Shown: in pieces, positions 8,004-16,480 of the stretch | How the letters are laid out: each line of letters begins with the position of its first letter | How positions within the stretch are numbered: position 1 is the first letter of the stretch | Source of the DNA: Amoebophrya sp. AT5.2 | Lineage: Eukaryota; Sar; Dinophyceae; Syndiniales; Amoebophryaceae | Direction of reading: 5' to 3' | Assembly (NCBI GenBank): GCA_005223375.1 | Contig: RXOD01004732.1 | Coordinates: 1-18,761 of the forward strand | Length of the DNA: 18,761 nt | Notes under the pieces: generated by a model | Told to the model about the DNA's origin: nothing | The model's input: the letters and a program-made list of their open reading frames with translations, nothing else | Database searches by the model: none | Program-made: the position numbers and the translations under genes

Positions 8004-11000
8004 CTACTGCTCCCGAACAGTCGCTCGTTTCGCTCGCTTGGCCGCTCTCCTTTGGTTCACCTTCTCCATGTCTTCGTCGATCGCAGCCAGCAGGGCGTCG
8101 ACAGAGGACGTGTGCGCGCCGAAACCCTCCGGGTCTTGCCTTCTCAGCGACAAGAGGAACTCGTTCCGGACTGCCTGGTGCTCGTACATGGCCGCACGAT
8201 CCCAGAACTGCTCCCCGATCGTGGCGTCCTCGCAAAAGGAAATCACGTGGAACTCCGAAATCTTCCGCTCGATTTTCATGACCGCCTGGTTCCACCAGGC
8301 CTCCGGCCCGGACTGCGGGTCGCGGAAATCGATTTTCTCCTTTGCTGTTCCCTCGTGGTTGCCTCCGACGCGCCGCGCGGACGAGGAGGACGCCGCAGCT
8401 TGTGCTGGTTGCGGCCTCGGCGGAGCGGCTGGTAGTGAAGATGATACCCCGAGGTCGAAGCTGTCCACGCCGAAGGTGAGCGACGATCCGGCCCCTCGGC
8501 CCCTCTTCAGAGCTCCTGCCGCCATCCGACGAGGATCCCCCGCGAGCAGCAAATTTCTACTTCCGATATTACGATTCCCGGCGACCCCGCCGCTACTCGT
8601 CCGCTCCTCCAGATATTGATCCGCCCCCCACTGCGCACCTCCCCCCGCTTCTGCCTGCGCGGAGGTTATAATGTATTCCCGCAGATCGTTTGGCGCTCCG
8701 AACGCCGCCTGCAGTGTCTGCCCCCCCTCTAGCGGGTCGTCGAAGAGGCTTTGTATGCCCTTGTGGCCGAACATGATCGGGATGTTCCGCAGGATGGTTT
8801 TGAAGGTGTGGTCCTTGCCGAACTCGAACGCGGCGTTCTGTTGGTTCCGCGCCATCCGCTCGATCTCAAGCCAGACGTGCTGCAGCGTATTCTGCCACGT
8901 TTTTTTCACGTACCCCACATCGTAGGGAAAGAACAGCCGCCCGGAGAGGTCGTGCGTGAGGTTGCTGGTGCTCGACTGGGGGGCGTGGAAAAACAACTGC
9001 TGGAACCGCTGCACAATCCACCACCGGAGCGGCACGCGCCGCAGCTCGGGCTGCCGCAGAAAAGGCGAGCACTGCGGCGGTCGCGAGGCGCGAGGAAGAA
9101 GCTTCTTCTCTTCTCGATCTCGAGTAGAAGCAGGTGGAGCTCCTGCTCCATGATGAAGATGTCTAGGATGGGCTGCTGTTGCAGTTGCTACTGCTCCTCC
9201 CGCCGACAGGAACACTTCGCTCGAGGCTCGCGCCTGCTGCAGCGGGGACCATGCCTGCTGCAGTGTACCCGACTCAACTACATCAGCCCCAGCTGCGGCG
9301 CGTCCTTCCGTCTCGCGGCCGGTGACAAGTGGGCGAGCCCCTCGTCCCGGCTGAAGATCCCCCGACGAGCTGCTGCCCGCGCCAGAAGATGAAGCTCCTG
9401 CCGCGCCTCCTCCCCCCCCCGGACTACTTCTTCTGCCCCCGCCGCTAAAGAGGGAGGTTTCTTCTTCATCCTGCAAGTACGCGTCGTCCGCGAAGGCGCA
9501 GTCGACGATGGCGGTGGGCGAGATCAGGGCCTCCGTACTGCCCTTCTCGTAGATGCCGCAGCAGGAGACGTCAAGGAACGCGTCGTCCTCAAGCATTTTA
9601 TCGACGATGTTCAACCGCTTGTTCTCGTACTCGTACAGCACCCCACTGCTGCGCTTCTGCAGCAGCTCCTTGATACCCGCGTGCACACTCTCCCGCAGCC
9701 GGTAGTTGATCAGCTTCACGATGCGCTCGTTGTGCTCGAGGATGTCCTCGGAGGGCTTGCTGTTGGGTACTGCAGGAGCTCCTTGCCCGGAGGACTTGGA
9801 GCGTCGCCGCAGGTCGGCGTCGCGGTTCGAGGCGGAACGGCGGTTCAAAACACCACAACTTCCCGTATCTCGCTCCTGCTCTTCTTGCAGCTCCTGCATG
9901 TACTGATAGTCCTCAAAGTCGCAATTCAGGTAGTCGTTTTTGATCAGGTCCTCGACGTTCGCCGCACCCAGGACGTAAAACACGCGCAAGGCCTTCGCCT
10001 CCGTCGCGTCTACAAGGTCCACGAGCTGCTCACACAACGATTTTGGCAGCGCGGGCAGCGACTCCAGCAGAAGAATTTGCGCCGGGTCCAGTGCCCGGGG
10101 AAGCGCGAATCCCACGGTGTCGCACTTGCCAACCGGCTGCGCAATCTCAGAGCTCATCTGTGTCGGAGTCCTCGTTGGAGTCGTACCACTCGCGGCTCCG
10201 AGCAGTTGTGCTATCCTCGACGCACCTCCGCTGTCCTCGGCGGGACTGTTGAGACCACTAGTTCCAGCACCTGCCCCGGCCTGGTACTTTTTTCGCATTA
10301 GAATCGCGCTGGCGCGGCGCGTTAGCTTAGCGTTGCGGTAGACGGTCTGCGCCACGTATCGGGTTTCAGCCGCACCCTCGTGAGAGCTGGGGACGGCCAG
10401 CGTCGCTAGCCTGTTGTGATCGTGCGTGGAGACGTTGCCCGCGTCGGTGAGCGTATTGCGGAAGCTGTTTCCCAACACATAGTTCTCGCTGTCATTCGGA
10501 ACCACCAAGACGAGGCGCCGGTGCGTAATGAAGCCCTCCTCGAGCGGAGGAAACGGAACGTGGAGCCGGTCACGTCCTCGGAGCAGGAGGGGGCTATTCG
10601 CTCCTGCTTCGGCAAGAACTCCACCGACGTCGTGGTCTTGCACTTGTTGCTGTCTCAGGAGAAGGTCGCCTTCTTGATCCATCAGCATGTGCGGGTCGTG
10701 CAAGAAGCCTCCCGCGTCTCCTCCGACAGGCGGGGACATGATCATGCGATGGTGTCCATGGCCGGCACTCCGGCCGTGACTGGGGGACATGATGATTGCT
10801 TTCGAAGAGGACGCTGGCGTCCGACTGCCCGAGGCTCCGCCTCTCACCGGTGGACTTCGACTTCTGTGGAGGGGCGGTAGTTGCTGCACCTGTAGTTCCG
10901 GGTCCTGCATCAGCATCTGCTGCCGCAGGTTGTACTCCTGCGAGGAGAACCCGCTGGCGAAGGTGTCCATTGCGTACCCCAAGTTTCCGCCCGACAACAG

Positions 11001-14000
11001 CCGCTCCGCCCGCTCCCGTGCGAGCGCCTGGCTGCGCATCAGGAGTCCCGAGATCACGCCAATTCCCCGCGTCGTCTTCTGCAGCTGCCGCCCTAGCTGC
11101 CGCACCATCGATTCGTGGTCCGATCCGGCAAAATTGGCTCCCCGGCGCTTGCTTGAAGTAGACAGCGTCGTGTAGTTATTTCTCATCGCGGTGGCGCCCC
11201 GTTTTGACGCAGCGCGCGCACTGCCAGGCAGCAAAAGCTTCAACCCGTGAAACTTCTGGTGCTCCTGGGTCTGGGCCTTCTCCCGTTGCTGGATCAAGTA
11301 CTGCTTCCAGCTGCCGAAACACGCCTGCCGGCGGCGCCAGTCGTTCTTGGCAGCCATCTCGGCAAGGCGGCGCTGCGAAGCTTCCGGCAGCTCGTCGAAG
11401 CGTCGTGCCGGGCGACGGGCTGCCTTTCGCGCAGCGGCAGCGGCGCTTGGAGCCGAACCGCCCTGAAAAGTTCCGGGCGTCTGCTGCTGGGTGCCGAAGG
11501 AAGCGGCGCTCGCTGCACCAAAAAAGCCGCCAGCTCCGAACGCGGCAGCGGCTGCACTTGGGGTTCCGAAAAATCCGGTAGTGGTTCCCCCACCGACGCT
11601 CGAGAAAGGCCCCCCTGCTCCGAAGCCAGAAAAAACGCCTGAGGAGCCCACGGACGTTGCAGCAGCACCGCCCGCCGCAGTCGGTGCCCCAAACGGAGCG
11701 CTGTATGCCGGGGCGCCAACATTGCCGCCGGCCGCGCCGGCCAGGGGCGACTTCTTGCCCGCCGTGCCAGAACCCGCTGCTGGAGGTTGCTGAAACAATC
11801 CCGCGAACGGATTCTTTACGACCGCGGCTGTTGCCCCTGCTTTCGCCACGGTCGACGTTGTTCCTCCAGCTGTACCTTCGGCCGCCTCGGCCGCATCTGC
11901 GCCTCGGGTAGTTCTTTGCTGGCGGCCGGCGTCCTCCGACCCCCCGTCAACGTTTTCAGCAAGAACTGTCTGCGCCCGGCCTCCGACCTCAGCGAGAGAC
12001 GGGAACTCGAACGGCTGAACCTTTGGTGGCGGCTCGTGGTCCTCGTCCTGCTCCGACATTTCATCAGCACTGGGCATGCTCTGGTCGTCGCGGTCCTCTT
12101 GCTGCCTCTTCCCGAGCGAGCCGCTGCTTGCATGAGACGCGGCAGCAGGGCCAGCAGCTTCGGCGGCACCAGTAGCGCCCTGTCGTGCTTCATCGTCCTC
12201 CGACTCGCTGCTCGTGTGGCCGCTCTTGTCCGCGACCATGCCGTCCTCACGATCCGCTCCCATCTCGCTCCGGCTCCGCTGCTCGGTCAAAGCAACAGCT
12301 CGCTCCCGCTTGCCCACGGACGAGGCTTGCGATAGTTGCCGCGACGCTGCCACAAGCCCAGCGCCGGCGGCGCTCGTAGTCCTCGCACCCCCGCCCCCAA
12401 GTTGCTGCGCTGCGGAAGCGTTGGCATCGCCGTCCCACTCGCCCATGATGATGCCTCTTCGCGTCCCTCCTTGCCGCTTCACTTCTTCGTACAAGCTCCA
12501 CACGTGGGAGTCCCGCCGCCGCGGGAATTTCATGTGGTTCTTCCACTCTCCCTGCGTCGGGTATTGGCTTTTGCTCAGGTAGCTCGCGACCTTGTCGTCG
12601 AACCTTGCCTGCATTTCCGCGTCCCCGTCTTGCACTTCCCACCAGTGGTTTCCCATCTCGTCCCCCCGCTTGATCGGGTACCGCACCAGCCGCAACTCGT
12701 GGTCGACCGCCACGCCGAAGTGCGCGAGAAAGAACTCCAGGCTCCCCAGATCCGGCAGCACGAGCTGCTCCATAACCACTCCCACCGGACTGCACTCGGG
12801 GATGTTCTTCGCCTTGCTGAATGCGGTGAGCATCTATGAAACGGAACCCATATGTCCCTGTCTTTTGGTCTGCCTTTGAGTCCACCTCTGGAGCGAGATG
12901 AACAAGAACGCTGCACGACGACTGGTCTATCTCTATGCCGACATCGCTCGCCGCACTACAATCCGGCGTCTGACCGAAAAGAAGCGACCCCGTAGCTAGA
13001 CATCCGCCTACACAACATGTTTCTGTCCCCAGACAACCTACTGAAGCTAGACAGTGACAGGCCTACTCATGTCCCGACATAAATGTCTCCTGGTCATGAT
13101 AGGTTTGGGTGTTTGCGTCTTCGTTTGGCCCCCTAGAACTAGGTTCGAGATGATCTCGTTGGGCTCCACTCAACAAACTAAAACTTGTTCCTTGATAATG
13201 ATATTATCGATGAACACGATAACGAAAGTGTCCGTGGGCTCTCAACAGAGTTGATTCATGGAAACAAAGTGGGGACCTCCACAGCAGGGACAATTATAAA
13301 AGAAGTGATTTCCGGTGCATAACATTTGGAAGAGCACCATCGTGCGCGCGAAGTTCGCGTGCAAGGACATCATGATCGCCGTGAGCAGGTCCGTCCGAGC
13401 GTAGAACTCGGACAAAAATCTTCCGTAATCCCCGGTCTGGAACGCGGCCACGGCAGACACCGCCCACTGCACCAGCGGGTGCTCGATCAAACAATCCTCC
13501 AGCTTCAGCTCGTACGCGCAAACCTGAATATTTTCATCCATGTGATTGTGATCGAAATTTTTGTGATAAAAAAAAAAATTCCGCTCATGATCTTCATCTT
13601 CGGGTTCAGAAATAGAAATTAATTTCGCTTCTAAGTAGGAGTAGCTGTATCTTTTATACTTTCGACGGGTCCCACGCCAGCCTGAGTAGGTTTAGTCTTG
13701 TCATGAATGGCATTGAGCTTCGGCAGAGTCTTCCTTCGCTCAACCCGAGCCAGATTGCGTAGGTCGCGGGCAAAGGGTCCATCGCCTGGCTCAGGGACTC
13801 CATGAAGGGGCCCAGCTCGCCGCCGGTCTCGCTCACTTTTGTGTCTTCGGTGTGCAGCAACATCATGAACAAAAGCTCCGAGCGCAGGTTTTGCTCGTGG
13901 AAGGTGAGCCCCCCCGGGTCGTAGAAGGAGAGCGGCTGCTGCGTCTGGTAGTCCACGCGGATCCCGCGGCACCGGTTCCGGAGGAAGCCGTACACCTCCC

Positions 14001-15474
14001 CCATCGAGACGTGGTCCGCGAACCGGGAGAAGATGGTGTTTCTTTCCGCTCCGCCCTCCCCAGACCGGACCTCCAGGTCCGCCTCGCACACGTGGTTCCA
14101 GAGAAACTCCGCGGAGGCCGTGAGCGCTTGGAAGGTGCGCAGGTCCTCGGCCTCGTACGTGCGCTCCGCCGCCGACCGCTGGTACTGCTTCACGCACAGG
14201 TCGGGGTCGGCCGGGCCCTCGAAGCGGTCCACCGCGGTCCGGGAAACCTCGAACACAGAGAGCTGCTTCGTCTCCGTGCGCATGCTCGCCTCGGCGGCGG
14301 AGCACTTGGCGTTCAGCAGGCCCACCTTGCTGATGCCCTCGATGTGCGCCGGAACGTCGGGAATCCACGAATCGTCCACGCAGTCTAGCATTTTCACCGA
14401 GCCGCGGCAACGGCGAATGTGGCCCACCCTTGACGAGCTGGTGCTGGAAGATGATGTGTTTAGATTATAACCGCCCCCGCCGGCGAGCTGCAGAGAAAGC
14501 TGCGGAGGATGAGCTTTGGGATGGCTTGTTGTCGCCGCGCCGCGGCCAGAAATTGCAGGCGCAGTTGCTGGTGCCGCAGAGGTCCTGGCTGACGCAGCGG
14601 GAGCCCCTTGAAAAAGCGAGGGTCCACCCGCACGTGGTGCTGCCGCGGGAGCCGCGACAGTCGGTGGTCGCGCGGCCGCACCCGTAGGGGGGCCCGATGC
14701 CTGCTCAGGTGGAGGACTTGCTGAAGCGGCCGCTCGCAAATTCGGGTTCACCCACTCTACGTTTTTGCCCGCCTTGATTGTAGCCCCGTACGGGTGGGCC
14801 CCCCATTTCCCTCCGCTGCCCTTGTTCCCCTTTTCGGTCGCTGCCTTGCCCTTTTGATGATCCTTGGATCCATCCTTCTTAGTGGTGTAAAAACCCGCTG
14901 TCGAGGTGGAGTCAGCCGTGGCCCCCGTCCAAGAGCTGTTATACGGTGCTTTTCCTTTTGACGACGTCTTCCCCGTCTTACCGCCCGAACCGGCGCTGCC
15001 ATACGATCCATACCCGCTGCCGCCTTTCCAAGAAGAATTATGGTGTTCCCCCTTTTTACCCTTCGACGAGGAAGAGCCGCCGAACGTCGTCGTCCCGGCA
15101 CCTTTCGTGGCGCCCTGATGGCCCTGATCTGGCAGCGCTGACGTCTGATATGATCCGCGCATGTCCTCGTCTTGGTCGTCGTTCCATTGTTCTCGTCCAT
15201 CCGTTCCCGCGTCGTCCCAGTCCTCGTCGTTGCCGCCATGTTGACCAGCCCGGTCCCACTCCTGCTCGTTTTCATCTTCGTCGTGGTCGTTCCAATCTCC
15301 CCAATCGTCGCCATCCTGTGCAGCTCCGGCCTCGTCATCGTCGTCCTGATCATTTTTCCACGAGGACCAGGCGTTTTTGCCCGATGAATTCCAGTTCTTG
15401 CTGGTACTTGACGATCCCGTGTTCGCGTTCCACCCGCCCCCACCGCCGCGCCAGCCTCCGCCAGAAGACGACAT
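8004..15474 (-). CDS. SAC3: Sac3/GANP-family TREX-2 mRNA-export scaffold (three exons, about 2,280 aa)
   Basis: Exons are 15474-13660, 13523-13323 and 12830-8004. Residues 1-380 are low complexity: Gly-Trp, Asp/Glu/Trp (DDWGDWNDHDEDE), Gly-Ser-Lys, then Ala-Pro. The SAC3 domain spans about 384-735 and shows family landmarks in order: AKCSAAEASMRTETKQLSVFE, CVKQYQRSAAE, DLRTFQALTASAEFLW, YGFLRNRCRGIRVDYQTQQ, then in exon 2 HPLVQWAVSAVAAF and GDYGRFLSEFY, and in exon 3 SLEFFLAHFGVAV. Residues about 1011-1131 hold roughly seven FG dipeptides (GFGAGG, FFGTP, SFGTQQ), expected to touch nuclear-pore FG proteins. DWRRRQACFGSWKQYLIQQ (about 1170) resembles the Trp-containing centrin-binding helices of the Sac3 CID/Sfi1 type. 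Segments near 1443 (RRLVLVVPNDSE) and 1580-1630 resemble the GANP C-terminal region; this is weaker. Known role of the family: scaffold for centrin, ENY2/Sus1 and partners, coupling transcription to mRNA export at the pore. The start is ATG 15474; frame upstream lacks ATG. Confidence 0.87.
12831..13322 (-). other. Intron 2 of the Sac3/GANP gene, non-canonical, with terminal inverted repeats
   Basis: Protein continuity requires exon 2 to end at ...TMVLFQM and exon 3 to resume at LTAFSKAKN. ATG is present at both junctions, so the exact cut is ambiguous over 3 nt. None of the possible positions gives GT-AG (for example GT...AT or AT...AG). TATGCACCGGAA (minus strand, 13321-13310) matches the reverse complement of the other end (12835-12846) at 10 of 12 positions. 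A second block, TGTCCCTG, recurs further in (13285-13292 on the minus strand, 12853-12860 on the plus strand). Stop codons fill all frames. Confidence 0.7.
13524..13659 (-). other. Intron 1 of the Sac3/GANP gene
   Basis: This is a canonical intron of 136 nt: donor TCGAAA|GTATAA, acceptor GAAAATATTCAG|GTT, both phase 0. It holds an 11-T run about 50 nt before the acceptor. The exon-1 frame stops inside the donor. Splicing here inserts about 25 residues relative to a typical SAC3 domain (LCRSSMPFMTRLNLLRL region), so an earlier donor in exon 1 cannot be excluded. Confidence 0.65.
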
Positions 15475-15507
15475 GTTGATGGTGCTTCTTTGATGATTAA
15501 ACCTTTG

Positions 15508-15521
15508 CTGCAAGGAAACGA
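15508..15521 (-). promoter_or_regulatory. Candidate trans-splice acceptor before Sac3/GANP
   Basis: The minus-strand TCGTTTCCTTGCAG is a pyrimidine tract plus CAG ending 33 nt upstream of the ATG at 15474. It resembles TTCTTGCAG before the 161-residue gene. Confidence 0.4.
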
Positions 15522-15716
15522 TGCGACCGCAGCTGCAGCCGAGCAGAGTACTGAGTAGAGACGCGTCGCCCGGGGAAGGGGACTCGGACTTCCTTAGACC
15601 TAGGTCTTCATCAAGACCTGTTGATGTCGGAGCAATAGATCCGCGGGCGACTACATCTCAAGGTAGTCTGTCTAGAAACAAACCATTGACCAACTCCTGC
15701 CGCGCTAGAGGATTCA

Positions 15717-15941
15717 ATGGGAGATGAACAAACATTAACAGAAGCGTTGGAACATTTACTTGTAGAAGAGCTGTCGCACTCCGTGAGAACTTCCAGAACG
15801 CTATTTACGTGGTCGTGGATATTACGGAACTACGCGGTCGAATGTGAACCAACGCGAGCGATGAACCTCATTTTGGATTTCCAGTTTCTTGCTGTAGATG
15901 TCGAGAAGGGATGCATTCCTGTGAGCGAGCAGACGGGCTAA
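15717..15941 (+). CDS. Candidate 74-residue plus-strand protein, unknown function
   Basis: The frame begins with ATG at 15717 (MGDEQTLTEALEHLLVEEL) and ends TAA at 15939-15941. It has a convincing amphipathic-helix start and balanced composition. About 57% of its codons start with a purine, against about 38% for the minus-strand frame lying codon-for-codon opposite it (which reads ALARLLAHRNASLLDIYSKK). That favours the plus strand, although every firm gene here is on the minus strand. It also overlaps the tail of the minus-strand candidate at 15868-16080. No family was recognised. It could be an exon or an accidental mirror frame. Confidence 0.33.
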   Translation: MGDEQTLTEALEHLLVEELSHSVRTSRTLFTWSWILRNYAVECEPTRAMNLILDFQFLAVDVEKGCIPVSEQTG

Positions 15942-16080
15942 AGCTTGACTCTTCGGCCTCAGAGCACGCACGCTCAGGAATTGCAAGTTGCGCCATATAT
16001 GGATCGTATCTTCCCCTTCCGGAGGTTTCGATATATCGATCGCTTTTCTTTACCTCTTCATCTTCAGGCTCTTCATCCAT
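15868..16080 (-). CDS. Candidate 70-residue acidic protein, unknown function
   Basis: A minus-strand frame from ATG 16080 (MDEEPEDEEVKKSDRYIE) to TGA 15868. The N-terminus is strongly acidic, followed by a Ser/Glu-rich middle; about 59% of codons start with a purine. A good acceptor (TTTGTTTCTACTC...CAACAG) ends at 16169 and another AG (GCCGCAG) ends 15 nt before the ATG. A GTAAAG donor-like site falls inside the frame after EDEE, so the gene may be spliced further. An upstream mini-exon (MHHRQPHWFSVS, ATG near 16333, donor GTAGCT) joins in phase either to this frame or to an overlapping one. The structure is unresolved. Confidence 0.33.
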   Translation of the reverse strand: MDEEPEDEEVKKSDRYIETSGRGRYDPYMAQLAIPERACSEAEESSFSPSARSQECIPSRHLQQETGNPK

Positions 16081-16084
16081 TGAT

Positions 16085-16104
16085 CCGCAGGTATACACCT
16101 GCGG
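16085..16104. repeat. Perfect 8-bp palindrome arms with ATAC loop
   Basis: CCGCAGGT (16085-16092), ATAC, then ACCTGCGG (16097-16104). On the minus strand the GCAG|GTGTAT inside it looks like a splice acceptor or donor, so an RNA stem here would hide that site. Confidence 0.85.
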
Positions 16105-16418
16105 CTGCCGAGGTTACTTGCTTGGAGTATTGAGCAGCAGTACTTTGAGAGTCCACCGAGTCCCAGCACTGTTGGTTAGGTTGAGTAGAAACAAATATAT
16201 GCCGTGTCGAAAATTAAAATCTTTGAAACTGAACCCGTATTGCCTTCGTCGCAACTTCAAGGAAAGGCAACAGCACAGTTCGTTCCTCTCGTTGCAGCTA
16301 CTGACACCGAGAACCAGTGCGGCTGGCGATGGTGCATCAAGAAAAAAAAAGTAAAAGTTTTTACGTACTAGTAACAGTAACGCTCGACCTTCGCGCTGTT
16401 GAAGACGTTCGCTCCGAC

Positions 16419-16439
16419 CTGAAAAGAAAACTACGAAAA
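16419..16439 (-). promoter_or_regulatory. Strong acceptor just after the potassium-channel gene
   Basis: The minus-strand TTTTCGTAGTTTTCTTTTCAG ends 62 nt past the channel stop codon. It is one of the strongest pyrimidine-AG sites in the window, but no ATG-led frame starts right after it. It probably marks the 5' end of a further transcript, in which the small frames of 15.7-16.35 kb would lie. Confidence 0.4.
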
Positions 16440-16480
16440 TGTACAGCAGTGGAAAATAAACAAGCTGCTTTTTACAACTT

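Noticed and set aside
8004..12833. Annotating this frame as an independent FG nucleoporin starting at the ATG at 12833
   Set aside because: The codon before that ATG is TAG and the first residues continue the SAC3 fold begun upstream, so it is the third exon of the scaffold gene. The FG count (about seven) is also low for a dedicated FG nucleoporin.
8038..12839. Long plus-strand frames opposite the Sac3 exon (for example at 8751-9392 and 9681-10301)
   Set aside because: They are mirror frames of a GC-rich coding strand with Arg/Ser/Leu-heavy composition and no domain signatures.
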